From Mesorhizobium sp. LMG 17147 (GTDB taxonomy: Bacteria; Pseudomonadota; Alphaproteobacteria; Rhizobiales; Rhizobiaceae): DNA of 60,889 nt. Of the stretch, positions 29,037-38,131 are shown piece by piece (positions within the stretch are counted from its first letter, which is position 1; each line of letters opens with the position of its first letter). The notes below the pieces were generated by a model. The model worked only from the letters and a program-made list of their open reading frames with translations. It made no database searches and was not told where the DNA came from. The position numbers and the translations under genes are program-made. The stretch is taken from NCBI RefSeq assembly GCF_024297145.1, contig NZ_JANCTC010000026.1:1-60889 (forward strand), given 5' to 3'.

Positions 29037-29113
29037 TGGACTCTCCCGAATGCCGACGAGCAGGTAATTTCCAATCAGAGAATTCTAGATCTATCGGATG
29101 TGAGGCTGGGGGA

Positions 29114-30271
29114 CTAGATGAGGTCGGCCCTTGCGAGGTCACGCATCAGATGGCTGGCGCCGTAGGTCCAGTGTGGGCAGTCGGGCGACAGCCGCACGCG
29201 GTTGACCAAGGCACCGAACTTCTCCGACGATATGGTGACGATGTCGCCGACCTTGTGGGTAAAGCCTTTGCCTGTTTCGCCGCGATCCTTCGACGGCACG
29301 AACATCGTGCCGAGATAGAGCGCCAGCCCGTCCGGGTATTGGTGATGTGGCCCCATGGCGGCGGCGACCAACTCTTCCGGCGAGCGGCTGATCTCGGCCA
29401 TCGAACTGGCGCCCTCCAGCGAGAACCCATCCTCGCCTTCGACTTTCAACCGTACGATCGCCTGCTTCACGTCGCCGATGGAAAATGTCTCATCGAACAG
29501 CCGGATAAAGGGGCCAAGTGCTGCCGAAGCGTTGTTGTCCTTGGCTTTGCCGAGCAGCAGCGCCGAGCGCCCCTCGACGTCGCGCAGGTTGACGTCGTTG
29601 CCGATCGTCGCCCCGACGATCCTGCCGCTGCTGGCCGCAATCATGGCGATCTCCGGCTCCGGATTGTTCCATGTCGAAACCGGATGCAGGCCGACATCGG
29701 CGCCGAAGCCGACCGAGGCCATCGGCTGGCATTTGGTGAAGATCTCGGCATCGGGGCCTATGCCGACTTCCAGATATTGCGACCAGGCGCCGCGCGCAAT
29801 CAGCTTGGCCTTGATCTCCATCGCCTCCGGCGAGCCGGGCTTGAGCTTGGACAGGTCGTGGCCGATCAGCCCGGCGATGTCGGCGCGAATGGCGTCGGCC
29901 TTTTCCGCCGAACCGCGCGCCTGCTCCTCGATCACCCGTTCGAGCAGGCTGACGACAAAGGTGACGCCAGACGCCTTGATCGCCTGCAGGTCGACGGGGG
30001 ACAGCAGGTACGGTTTCCCCGGGTCGCGCGCTGTCTCGAAACTGTTGGCCGCAATGGCATCGAGCGGGCCGATCGGCCGCCCCTTTGCCGAGCGGACGTG
30101 CGCTGCCGGATCCGGCAATTCGCAAACGTCGCGTACGGTCGGTGCCACATTTGACGTGATGTCGAAGACCGTGCCGTCACGCACCGTGACCACCAGCGGA
30201 TGGGAAGCATCGCTCGCCCGGGCGCGGCCCACGAAGAGGCCTTCGGCGGGCAAATGTGTGGCGTTCGTCAT
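29114..30271 (-). CDS. Fumarylacetoacetate-hydrolase-family protein, keto-deoxy sugar acid dehydratase-like
   Basis: The 385-residue protein has the FAH-fold catalytic part in its C-terminal two thirds. Metal ligands are expected in NNPEPEIAMI (E-x-E), with GNDVNLRDVEG and GPFIRLFDETF following. The N-terminal extension of about 120 residues and total length match XylX of Caulobacter, the 2-keto-3-deoxy-xylonate dehydratase, better than the 220-280-residue hydrolases. By that analogy it would make alpha-ketoglutarate semialdehyde from a keto-deoxy pentonate. The specific substrate is inference from length and operon context. Confidence 0.72.
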   Translation of the reverse strand: MTNATHLPAEGLFVGRARASDASHPLVVTVRDGTVFDITSNVAPTVRDVCELPDPAAHVRSAKGRPIGPLDAIAANSFETARDPGKPYLLSPVDLQAIKASGVTFVVSLLERVIEEQARGSAEKADAIRADIAGLIGHDLSKLKPGSPEAMEIKAKLIARGAWSQYLEVGIGPDAEIFTKCQPMASVGFGADVGLHPVSTWNNPEPEIAMIAASSGRIVGATIGNDVNLRDVEGRSALLLGKAKDNNASAALGPFIRLFDETFSIGDVKQAIVRLKVEGEDGFSLEGASSMAEISRSPEELVAAAMGPHHQYPDGLALYLGTMFVPSKDRGETGKGFTHKVGDIVTISSEKFGALVNRVRLSPDCPHWTYGASHLMRDLARADLI

Positions 30272-30497
30272 GGCTTGTATTTCCTGTTGTCTTGTCCTTC
30301 GGCCGCGGCACTTTCAACAAATTCCCGGCAAAGGTCTATCCCGTTTCGAAGGCCAGCTTTGTCAATCTGTTAAGGTCGTCTTGCGCTGCTGGATCGTAAT
30401 CGATTGCGCCCTGCGCCAATGGCGAGCCGAAAACAGGCTGTCAAATCCATGAAATCGTCATTAGGATTTTCACTGAAAAGCGCAGCCCAGGTGACCC

Positions 30498-31781
30498 TTG
30501 TCCTTACGGTTTTCCGATCCGATCTGGCAAAGGCCGCGGACAGCCACCGCGTTCCAGTCGCTTTGTCCAGCCGGCCGACGCGTCGATGTCGTCATCGTCG
30601 GCGGCGGCATCATGGGGCTGTCAACGGCCTTGCACGCTGCCCGGCTCGGCCTTGCGGTCCAGGTGCTGGAGGCCGGCGAAATTGGCAATGGCGCGTCCGG
30701 TCTGAACGGCGGTCAGGTTATTCCTGGCCTGAAATACGATCCGGACTGGCTGCTGGAGCATTTTGGTCTCGAACGCGGTGAGGCGCTCGTCAATTTTGCC
30801 GCCTCGACGGCGGACGCCGTTTTCGAAATGATCCGCGACGAAAAACTGGCGGTGCCGTTCGTCCGCAATGGCTGGATCCAGGCCGCACATACCGAGACCG
30901 CGCTGAAAGCGGCGGCGAATCGGGATCGGCAGTGGCGGGCGCGGGGCGCCGATGTCCGGTTGCTGAGCGGGACGGAGATCGCGACGATGACCGGCGCGCA
31001 AGGCTATCTCGGCGGCTGGCTCGATCGCCGTGCCGGCGTCATCGATCCGCTCGCCTACACGTCGGAACTGGCGCGCGTCGCTGCAGCGGCGGGCGTGAAG
31101 ATCGCCGAGCGCCAGAACGTGATGCAGATCAGCAAGAATGCCGGCAATTGGCACGTTTTTACGGAGAGCGGCGCCGAACTCAAGGCCAAGGCGATTGTCC
31201 TGGCGACCAACGCCTATACCGGCGGCCTGCTTCCCGGCCTTGCCGAGACGATCATCCCGCTGCATTCCTTTCAGATCGCGACAGCGCCGCTATCGTCCAA
31301 TCTCGCGGCGGCGATCCTGCCGGAGGGGCAGGCGGTTTCGGATTCGCGCCGTATCCTCGTCTATTACCGCAAGAGTGCCGATGGTCGGCTGGTGCTTGGC
31401 GGACGCGGCCGCATGGCCTTGCCGAACGGCCCGGCCGACTGGGCGCATCTGGAACGCGCGCTGCTGCGGCTCTACCCGGCGCTGTCCGACGTGGCCATTG
31501 AAAAGCGCTGGTTCGGCCGGGTGGCAATGACGCCGGACCATCTCCCGCATATCCACGAGCCAGAGAAGGGTCTGCTGGCGGTGGTTGGCTGCCAGGGCCG
31601 CGGCATCGGCCTGATGACCGCGCTTGGCGAGCGCATCGCCTCCTATCTGTCGAGCGGCGACACCAGGCAATTGCCGTTCCCGATCTCGCCGATCCGGCCG
31701 ATTCCGTTTCACGCCTTTCGGCAGGTCGGCGTTGCCGCGACCATCGCCTGGTACCGGATGCTGGACGCCTTCGAACGCTGA
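30498..31781 (+). CDS. FAD-dependent amine oxidoreductase (DAO family, gamma-glutamylputrescine oxidase-like)
   Basis: The 427-residue flavoprotein has the dinucleotide motif VVIVGGGIMGLSTA at about residue 31, followed by the GE turn (VLEAGEIGNGASGLNGGQV), the form seen in PuuB/OrdL oxidases. The C-terminus carries GRVAMTPDHLPHI and GCQGRGIGLMTALG, the second FAD-contact region. It should oxidise a secondary amine, releasing an aldehyde and ammonia. TTG 30498 follows AGGTGA and gives the full fold; no ATG fits. It precedes the polyamine-type importer on the same strand by 83 bases, and an aldehyde dehydrogenase closes the locus, consistent with putrescine breakdown. Confidence 0.82.
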   Translation: MSLRFSDPIWQRPRTATAFQSLCPAGRRVDVVIVGGGIMGLSTALHAARLGLAVQVLEAGEIGNGASGLNGGQVIPGLKYDPDWLLEHFGLERGEALVNFAASTADAVFEMIRDEKLAVPFVRNGWIQAAHTETALKAAANRDRQWRARGADVRLLSGTEIATMTGAQGYLGGWLDRRAGVIDPLAYTSELARVAAAAGVKIAERQNVMQISKNAGNWHVFTESGAELKAKAIVLATNAYTGGLLPGLAETIIPLHSFQIATAPLSSNLAAAILPEGQAVSDSRRILVYYRKSADGRLVLGGRGRMALPNGPADWAHLERALLRLYPALSDVAIEKRWFGRVAMTPDHLPHIHEPEKGLLAVVGCQGRGIGLMTALGERIASYLSSGDTRQLPFPISPIRPIPFHAFRQVGVAATIAWYRMLDAFER

Positions 31782-31795
31782 CGTTCATTCCCAAA

Positions 31796-31820
31796 CGTGA
31801 AACAGCTTGACAGCTTCACG
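31796..31820. promoter_or_regulatory. Inverted repeat CGTGAA-N13-TTCACG with embedded CTTGAC
   Basis: The arms CGTGAA (31796-31801) and TTCACG (31815-31820) enclose CTTGAC (31806-31811), a possible -35 element. It lies just after the oxidase gene and 45 bases before the first permease. It is a candidate operator for the XRE-cupin regulator of this locus; no clear -10 is visible. Confidence 0.4.
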
Positions 31821-31864
31821 AATATGAAAAAAGCTTAGCCGATTTCAAATACCATAGGCAGTCG

Positions 31865-32752
31865 ATGTCGACCATCGCCGCAACGCAGCCGCTGCCGGAA
31901 CCCCGGTCTTCGCCGGGATTCCGCTTCGCCATGCTGCTGCCGGGCGGGCTCGTCACCTTTCTGCTGATCCTTTTCGCCCTTGGCCTGGTGTTCTTCCTGG
32001 CCTTTCGCGGCAATGACGGCTCGCTGCTGGGGACTGGTTTCACCTTTGCGAATTTCGTCACGGTGGCCACCGATCCGCTGTACTGGACGGTTACGCTGCG
32101 CTCGCTGGGCATCGCCGGCCTGGTAACGCTGGCAACCGTCGTCACGGCATATCCTGTCGCCTATTATCTGGCTTTCCATGCCGGGCGGTGGCGTGGGCTG
32201 CTGCTGTTCCTGCTGACCCTGCCGTTCTGGACCAGTTATCTGCTGCGCGTCTTCGCCTGGAAGATCGTACTTGCCTATAATGGCGTGCTGAACTCGGCGC
32301 TGATCGAAAGCGGCATCTGGTCGGAGCCGACATTGGCCTTCCTTAATACGCCGGCAGCGGTCATCGTCACGCTTGCCCACGCTTATGCCCCGTTCGCCAT
32401 CCTGCCCATCTATGTGGCGCTGGACACGATCCCGAAATCGCTGCTCGAAGCCGCTTCCGATCTCGGCGCAAAACCGTTCACCAGCTTCCGCCGCATCGTG
32501 CTGCCCAATTCGATGCCGGGCGTGCTGGCGGCGGCCCTCGTCGTCTTCGTGCCGACCGTCGGCGACTATGTCACCCCGGCGTTGGTCGGCGGCCCGGCCA
32601 GCACCATGATCGGCACGCTGATCCAGGCCGAGTTCGGCAAGGCAAATGACTGGCCGTTCGGCGCCGCACTCGCCGTCGCCGTCATGCTGGTCATCCTCGC
32701 CGTGGTGCTGGTGGTGCGCTTCGCCGACCGCCGATACGGCAGCCGCACATGA
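31865..32752 (+). CDS. Polyamine-type ABC permease 1 (PotB-like)
   Basis: The 295-residue inner-membrane protein has six predicted membrane segments and the EAA loop EAASDLGAKPFTSFRRIVLP near residue 200, which docks the ATPase. LPFWTSYLLRVFAWKIVL is characteristic of the spermidine/putrescine group. Its stop overlaps the next permease start by 4 bases (ATGA), so the two are translated together and form the heterodimeric channel. Confidence 0.9.
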   Translation: MSTIAATQPLPEPRSSPGFRFAMLLPGGLVTFLLILFALGLVFFLAFRGNDGSLLGTGFTFANFVTVATDPLYWTVTLRSLGIAGLVTLATVVTAYPVAYYLAFHAGRWRGLLLFLLTLPFWTSYLLRVFAWKIVLAYNGVLNSALIESGIWSEPTLAFLNTPAAVIVTLAHAYAPFAILPIYVALDTIPKSLLEAASDLGAKPFTSFRRIVLPNSMPGVLAAALVVFVPTVGDYVTPALVGGPASTMIGTLIQAEFGKANDWPFGAALAVAVMLVILAVVLVVRFADRRYGSRT

Positions 32753-33627
32753 ACAAGGCGCGTGTCGATGCAAAACAGGGCGGCGGCTGGCTCGGCGCCT
32801 ATGTCCTTGCCTATTTGATATTCCTGTATTTGCCGATATTGCTGATCCCGCTGTTTTCCTTCAACAATTCAATCCAGGCGGCGTTTCCGCTGCAAGGCTT
32901 CACGCTTGAATGGTACGGCACGCTTTACGGCAATTCGGCGCTGTCCGGCGCGCTTGCCACCAGCCTCGTCATCGGCGCAATTGCTGCCACTGGCGCAACA
33001 CTCTGCGGCGTGACCGTGTCCTATATGGACCTCTACGGCCGCTCGCCGCTGGCCGCCACGATCAGTGCTATAGCGCGGCTGCCGATCCTGATCCCAGGCG
33101 TCATCGTCGGCATATCGCTGCTCATCCTGGTCAACCTCGCCGGCGTTGGGCCGTCGCGCATTGCCATTGTGCTCGGGCATGTGTTGGTGGCGCTGCCGAC
33201 GACGGTGGTGGTCATGCGCAGCCGCTTCGCCGCCATCCCGAAGACCATCCGCGAGGCAGCGCTCGACCTCGGCGCTTCCGACTGGACGACCTTCAGACGG
33301 GTGATGCTGCCGCTCAGCCTGCCGGCCATTATTTCGGCGTTCATGCTGGCCTTCCTGACCTCCTTCGACGAGTTCATCGTCGCCTTCTTCCTTGCCGGCA
33401 CCGAGCCGACGCTGCCGCTTTATATCTGGAGCCAGCTGCGCTTCCCGAAATCGCTGCCGACCGTCATGGCGCTCGGCACCGCGATCCTGGCCGTGTCGTT
33501 CCTCATCGCCGCGCTCGCCGAAATGCTTCGCCATCGCGGGCTTGCTGCCACCCGGCGGTCAGCGCCCGCCAACCTGTCAAAACCAGAAGAAACCGAAAGA
33601 GGAGAACTGCAATGGCATTCGACCTGA
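32749..33627 (+). CDS. Polyamine-type ABC permease 2 (PotC-like)
   Basis: The 292-residue membrane protein has the EAA loop EAALDLGASDWTTFRRVMLP and the group signature SFDEFIVAFFLAGTEPTLPL near residue 205, typical of PotC/YdcV. It overlaps both its neighbours: 4 bases with permease 1 and 16 bases with the binding protein. This compact arrangement supports one importer. Confidence 0.9.
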   Translation: MNKARVDAKQGGGWLGAYVLAYLIFLYLPILLIPLFSFNNSIQAAFPLQGFTLEWYGTLYGNSALSGALATSLVIGAIAATGATLCGVTVSYMDLYGRSPLAATISAIARLPILIPGVIVGISLLILVNLAGVGPSRIAIVLGHVLVALPTTVVVMRSRFAAIPKTIREAALDLGASDWTTFRRVMLPLSLPAIISAFMLAFLTSFDEFIVAFFLAGTEPTLPLYIWSQLRFPKSLPTVMALGTAILAVSFLIAALAEMLRHRGLAATRRSAPANLSKPEETERGELQWHST

Positions 33628-34682
33628 AATCAATAACGGCAAAGACAGCGAAAACCGGACTGGCTGCCTTCGCGCTGGCGCTTGCGTCGACTGTCGCCTT
33701 TGCCGGGGACAAGCTGCAATATTTCACCTGGTCGGGCTATGAGCTGCCCGACTTCAACAAGAGCTTCCTCGCCGCGCACCCCGATGGTGTCGAAGCCTCG
33801 ATGTTTGGCGACGACGATGACGCGTTCACCAAGGTCAAGGCCGGCTTCCGCCCCGATGTCGCGCACCCATGCTATGACAAGGTGGCGCGCTGGAACAAGG
33901 AAGGCCTGCTGCAGCCGATCGACACCAAGCGCATCAAGAACTGGGATTCGATCTTCCCGGTCTTCAAGAACCTGCCCGACCTGCAGGCCGGCGACGGCAA
34001 GGTCTGGATGGTGCCATGGGACTGGGGCAACACCTCGATCCTCTACCGCACCGATCTGGTGAAGAACCCGGAAGCCAGTTGGAACCTGCTTTGGGACAAG
34101 CAATATGCCGGGCGTATGGCGACCATCGATGCCGTCCACGACACACCGGTGGTGGCGGCCCTTCTCGCCGGCGTCAATCCATTCGACATGACACCGGAAC
34201 AGATGGACAAGGTGGCAGAAAAACTTCGCGAGCAGCGCCCGCTGCTCTCGAACTACACCACCGACATGACCTCGGTCGAACAGGCATTGGCGAGCGGCCA
34301 GCTGGTCGCGGCCATGACCTGGAACGCCTCGGCCACCTCGCTGAAGAAGCAGGGCGTGCCTGTCGAGTTCATGAAGCCGAAAGAAGGCATGCTGACCTGG
34401 GCTTGCGGCTTCGTCATGCTCAAGGACGCCAAGAACGTCGACCTAGCCTATGACTTCATCAACAGCCGGCTGGAGACGGATTCCGGAAAGTATCTGATCC
34501 AGGCCTACGGCTATGGCAGCTCGATCAGCTCGGCTTTCGCCGCCGTGCCGAAGGAGGAGTTGGAGAAACTGCAGCTGCCTTCCGATCCCGAGGTGATGCT
34601 GAAGACCACGATCTTTACCGGGCCGATGAAACAGAATGACGAACTCGCCAAGATGTTCGAGAAGGTCAAGGCAGGCGGCTGA
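33612..34682 (+). CDS. Polyamine-type periplasmic binding protein (PotD/PotF-like)
   Basis: The 356-residue protein has a signal peptide (about residues 1-31, ending TVAFA) and a type II binding fold opening DKLQYFTWSGYELPDF, close to the PotD/PotF opening. MVPWDWGNTSILYRTDL and LTWACGFVMLKDAKN line the expected ligand cleft. The upstream open frame is much longer, but ATG 33612 after GAGGAGAACTGCA restores the signal peptide. The presence of an amine oxidase in the locus makes putrescine, spermidine or a related amine the likely ligand. Confidence 0.9.
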   Translation: MAFDLKSITAKTAKTGLAAFALALASTVAFAGDKLQYFTWSGYELPDFNKSFLAAHPDGVEASMFGDDDDAFTKVKAGFRPDVAHPCYDKVARWNKEGLLQPIDTKRIKNWDSIFPVFKNLPDLQAGDGKVWMVPWDWGNTSILYRTDLVKNPEASWNLLWDKQYAGRMATIDAVHDTPVVAALLAGVNPFDMTPEQMDKVAEKLREQRPLLSNYTTDMTSVEQALASGQLVAAMTWNASATSLKKQGVPVEFMKPKEGMLTWACGFVMLKDAKNVDLAYDFINSRLETDSGKYLIQAYGYGSSISSAFAAVPKEELEKLQLPSDPEVMLKTTIFTGPMKQNDELAKMFEKVKAGG

Positions 34683-34690
34683 GTTCGCAA

Positions 34691-34838
34691 TTCCTTCTCC
34701 CGTTGCGGGAGAAGTGTCGCCGAAGGCGGCGGATGAGGGGTGTTCCAGATGGCACCGACGGCACTCCGGCCGACACCCCTCATCCGTCTCGGCGCTTCGC
34801 GCCGATCCACCTGCTCCCACAAGGGGAGAAGGGGAACC
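34691..34838. repeat. RIME-like intergenic mosaic palindrome
   Basis: A 148-bp imperfect inverted repeat fills the gap between the binding-protein and regulator genes. The left arm reads CCTTCTCCCGTTGCGGGAG, then GGATGAGGGGTG. The right arm mirrors it with CACCCCTCATCC, then a purine-rich AAGGGGAGAAGG. Such elements (RIME) are scattered between genes in Rhizobiales. Folded as RNA it would form a long hairpin within the operon and may reduce downstream expression. Confidence 0.8.
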
Positions 34839-34859
34839 TTACCAAACAAGGACGAACGA

Positions 34860-35468
34860 ATGGACATGTTGGACGAAGCGGCTGAGAAGCCGAAGGACGA
34901 CGCCGACGTCAGGGTCGGCCGGCGTGTGCGGGCGCTCAGGCTGGAGCGTAACCTGTCGCTGGCCGAACTTGCCGCCAAAGCCGGTGTGTCGATCGGTGCG
35001 CTGAGCCAGATCGAGCGCGGCATGTCGTCATTGCGGGTGCGAGTGATCTGGCCGCTCGCCGCCGCACTCGACATCGAGCCGTCGGCACTGATCGTTGACG
35101 GCAACGATGCCGGCAACGATCTTTATTGCGTGCGCGCCAACAGCCGGCGTCAGATCCCGGTCAAGTCGGAAGGCATCGCCAAGGCGCTGCTGTCGCCGCC
35201 GGCTGCCACGCTGACCGGCATGCTGGTGACGGTGGAAGCCGGTGGCGGCACCGCCGAAGCCTACGCCCATGCCGGCCATGAATTCGGCTTCGTCCTGTCG
35301 GGCGAGGTCGAGCTGGTGGTCGATTCGACCAGATACGGGCTGAAGGCCGGTGACAGCTTCGCCTTCAAGAGCACCTTGCTGCATGCCTTCCGCAATCCGG
35401 GCAGCGAGCGCTGCCAGATCCTGTGGGTCAACACCACCAAGCCGTCCGAGGTTCGCGATGGCGCCTGA
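34860..35468 (+). CDS. XRE-cupin transcriptional regulator (PuuR-like)
   Basis: The 202-residue protein has an XRE helix-turn-helix at about residues 18-75 (VGRRVRALRLERNLSLAELA, then GVSIGALSQIERG) and a C-terminal cupin barrel (HAGHEFGFVLSGEVELVV, near residue 140) that binds the effector. PuuR, the putrescine-utilisation repressor, has the same build. The ATG at 34860 follows AAGGAC. Its 3' end overlaps the start of the transporter ATPase by 11 bases, so regulator and importer are coupled. Confidence 0.88.
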   Translation: MDMLDEAAEKPKDDADVRVGRRVRALRLERNLSLAELAAKAGVSIGALSQIERGMSSLRVRVIWPLAAALDIEPSALIVDGNDAGNDLYCVRANSRRQIPVKSEGIAKALLSPPAATLTGMLVTVEAGGGTAEAYAHAGHEFGFVLSGEVELVVDSTRYGLKAGDSFAFKSTLLHAFRNPGSERCQILWVNTTKPSEVRDGA

Positions 35469-36543
35469 TCCGCTAGTCCGGCTGGACAAGGTCTCCAAGA
35501 TTTTCCCCGGCGGCATCGTCGGGCTCGACACTGTCGATCTCAATATTTCGCGCGCCGAGTTCCTGACCCTGCTCGGACCGTCCGGCTGCGGCAAGACCAC
35601 CAGCCTGCGGGTCATCGCTGGTTTCGAAGGCCCGTCGAGCGGCAGGGTCCTGCTCGAAGGGCGCGACATCACGGGGCTCAGGCCCTTCGACCGCCCGGTC
35701 AACACCGTATTCCAGGACTACGCGCTGTTTCCGCACATGAACGTCGCCGAAAATGTCGGCTTCGGCTTGTCGCTGCGCAAGCTCGCGGGTGCCGAACAGG
35801 CAAAGCGCGTCGGCGCGGCGCTCGACATGATCGGCCTTGCCGACAAGCTCGGCGCCCGCGTGTCGGAATTGTCGGGTGGCCAGCGCCAGCGCGTCGCGCT
35901 CGCCCGCGCCATAGTCTGCGAACCGCGCGTGCTGCTGCTCGACGAGCCGCTGTCGGCGCTCGATGCGCATCTGCGCGAACAGATGCAAGTCGAATTGAAG
36001 CGCCTGCAGTCGCGCCTCGGCACCACTTTCGTCATGGTCACGCATGACCAGACCGAGGCGCTGTCGATCTCTGACCGCATCGTCGTCATGAACAAAGGCC
36101 GCATCGAGCAGATCGCGCCGCCGGCGACCCTCTACGACCGGCCCGCCACCAAATTCGTCGCCAGCTTCATCGGCACGATGAACCTTCTGCAGTCGCGCTT
36201 TGTCGGCCGCGACGGCGAGCGCTTGCGGTTCGCCGCCGGCGCCCTGCCGCTGGAAGCGGTTTCGGAGACGGGCGAATTGCCTGGCGAGGGCACGGTGCGC
36301 ACCATCGGCGTGCGTCCGGAGGATCTTTTGGCGACGGCCGAGGCCACGGCCGGCACTGTACCGGTGCGGGTGAACAGCATCGTCTTCCACGGCCGCACCT
36401 TGCGCCTTCATGCAGAGCTGGGGCAGGGGACACAGGTGGTGATCGACGCGCCACGCCCGACAGAGGGGTTTCAATTCAGCGTCGGCGATGTGGCGCATAT
36501 CAGCCTGCGCCGCGGCGCCAACTGCCCTATGCTGCCCAGCTAG
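35458..36543 (+). CDS. Polyamine-type ABC ATPase (PotA-like)
   Basis: The 361-residue protein has Walker A GPSGCGKTT near residue 38, Q-loop VFQDYALFPHMNV, signature LSGGQRQRVALARAI, Walker B VLLLDEPLSALD and MVTHDQTEA. A C-terminal TOBE-type domain (about 280-355, RTIGVRPEDLL) is standard for PotA/MalK-like ATPases. ATG 35458 lies within the end of the regulator gene. Its separation from the permeases by the RIME and regulator is unusual for this type of importer. Confidence 0.92.
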   Translation: MAPDPLVRLDKVSKIFPGGIVGLDTVDLNISRAEFLTLLGPSGCGKTTSLRVIAGFEGPSSGRVLLEGRDITGLRPFDRPVNTVFQDYALFPHMNVAENVGFGLSLRKLAGAEQAKRVGAALDMIGLADKLGARVSELSGGQRQRVALARAIVCEPRVLLLDEPLSALDAHLREQMQVELKRLQSRLGTTFVMVTHDQTEALSISDRIVVMNKGRIEQIAPPATLYDRPATKFVASFIGTMNLLQSRFVGRDGERLRFAAGALPLEAVSETGELPGEGTVRTIGVRPEDLLATAEATAGTVPVRVNSIVFHGRTLRLHAELGQGTQVVIDAPRPTEGFQFSVGDVAHISLRRGANCPMLPS

Positions 36544-36577
36544 TCTCACTCATTTTTGGAAAACCGGAGCACGGCCC

Positions 36578-38005
36578 ATGAGCAATCATCTCAATTTTTT
36601 CATCGGCGGCAAATGGGTCGGCCCCGTGGTTGCGGCAACGCTGGATGTGATCGATCCATCCACCGAAGAGGCCTACACCAAAATCTCGGTCGGCTCGAAA
36701 GCCGATGTCGACAAGGCCGTGGCGGCAGCCAAGGCGGCATTCCCGGCCTTCTCGCAAACCAGCAAGGCCGAGCGCCTGAAGCTGCTGAAGCGTATCCTCG
36801 AAGTCTACAATGAGCGCTACGAGGACATCGCCCAGGCGGTCAGCCAGGAAATGGGCGCGCCGATCAGGTGGGCGCGCGAGGCGCAGGCCTGGGCGGGCAG
36901 GGCGCATATGGAAGCCACCATCAAGGCGCTTGAGGATTACGAATTCAGCGAGAAGCGCCGCACCACCATGGTGGTCAAAGAACCGATCGGCGTCTGCGCG
37001 CTGATTACGCCGTGGAACTGGCCGCTCAACCAGATCGTCTGCAAGGTGGCGCCGGCGATCGCCGCCGGCTGCACGGTCGTGCTGAAGCCTTCCGAGATCG
37101 CGCCGATCAGCGGCATCATCTTTTCCGAGGTGATGGACGCCGCCGGTACGCCGAAGGGCGTCTACAATATGGTGAATGGCACCGGTCCGGATGTCGGCCA
37201 GGTCATGGCCGGCCATCCCGACGTAGACATGGTCTCGTTCACCGGGTCGACCCGGGCCGGCATCATCGTCGCCAAGACGGCGGCCGAGACCGTCAAGCGC
37301 GTCGCGCAGGAGCTGGGCGGCAAATCGGCCAACATCGTGCTGCCCGATGCCGACTTCGAGACGGCGGTGCGCAAGGGTGTCAACGCCTGCTTCGGCAATA
37401 GCGGCCAGTCTTGCGACGCGCCGTCGCGCATGCTGGTACCAGCCGCCCGCCACGACGAGGCGCTGACGATCGCCAGGAAGGCCGCCGAACGGCACAAGGT
37501 CGGTGACCCGCGCTCCGAGGAGACCAAGCTCGGGCCGGTGGTCAACAACATCCAGTTCGACAAGATCCAGCGGCTGATCGAGGCCGGCATCGCCGAAGGC
37601 GCGACGCTGGTCACCGGCGGCCCCGGCCGGCCGGAGCACCTCAACCGCGGCTATTATGTGCGGCCGACCGTTTTCGGCCACGTCAGACCCGGCATGACCA
37701 TCGAGAAGGAGGAGATCTTCGGGCCGGTTCTGTCGGTCATCTCCTACGAGGACGATGATGATGCGGTGAAGATCGCCAACGACACCGTCTATGGGCTGGC
37801 CGCCTATGTGCAGTCCCGGGATATCGAACACGCCCGCAAGATTGCCAGCCGGCTGCGTGCCGGGCAGGTGTCGATCAATTATCCGGAATGGGACACGTTC
37901 GCGCCCTTCGGCGGCTACAAGCAGTCCGGCAACGGCCGCGAATACGCCGACTGGGCCATCCACGATTTCCTCGAGATCAAGGGCATCATCGGCTACGGCG
38001 CCTGA
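36578..38005 (+). CDS. NAD(P)-dependent aldehyde dehydrogenase
   Basis: The 475-residue enzyme has the aldehyde-dehydrogenase signatures: LITPWNWPLNQIVCKVAPA near residue 145, FTGSTRAG at the cofactor loop, catalytic Glu in ELGGKSANIVLPDAD, and nucleophilic Cys in FGNSGQSCDAPSRML near residue 280. It would oxidise the aldehyde from the amine oxidase in this locus, for example gamma-glutamyl-aminobutyraldehyde. Semialdehydes from the sugar acid operon nearby are another possible substrate. GGAG lies 9 bases before ATG 36578. A short hairpin (38083-38105, CGGCCAC/GTGGCCG) follows between convergent genes. Confidence 0.92.
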   Translation: MSNHLNFFIGGKWVGPVVAATLDVIDPSTEEAYTKISVGSKADVDKAVAAAKAAFPAFSQTSKAERLKLLKRILEVYNERYEDIAQAVSQEMGAPIRWAREAQAWAGRAHMEATIKALEDYEFSEKRRTTMVVKEPIGVCALITPWNWPLNQIVCKVAPAIAAGCTVVLKPSEIAPISGIIFSEVMDAAGTPKGVYNMVNGTGPDVGQVMAGHPDVDMVSFTGSTRAGIIVAKTAAETVKRVAQELGGKSANIVLPDADFETAVRKGVNACFGNSGQSCDAPSRMLVPAARHDEALTIARKAAERHKVGDPRSEETKLGPVVNNIQFDKIQRLIEAGIAEGATLVTGGPGRPEHLNRGYYVRPTVFGHVRPGMTIEKEEIFGPVLSVISYEDDDDAVKIANDTVYGLAAYVQSRDIEHARKIASRLRAGQVSINYPEWDTFAPFGGYKQSGNGREYADWAIHDFLEIKGIIGYGA

Positions 38006-38131
38006 GCCTTCGACATTGGCATTACGCCAACCGTCAAGTTTGTTGCGAGCGTTGGTGCCTTCGGCAGCGGCGTTCGGTTGAACGGCCACAACGATTGCGT
38101 GGCCGCAATGTAAGTGCGAAGCAGGGTCGCC

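Noticed and set aside
32910..33611. Upstream extension of the polyamine binding protein to 590 residues
   Set aside because: It overlaps the permease in another frame; the signal peptide and strong ribosome site fix the start at 33612.
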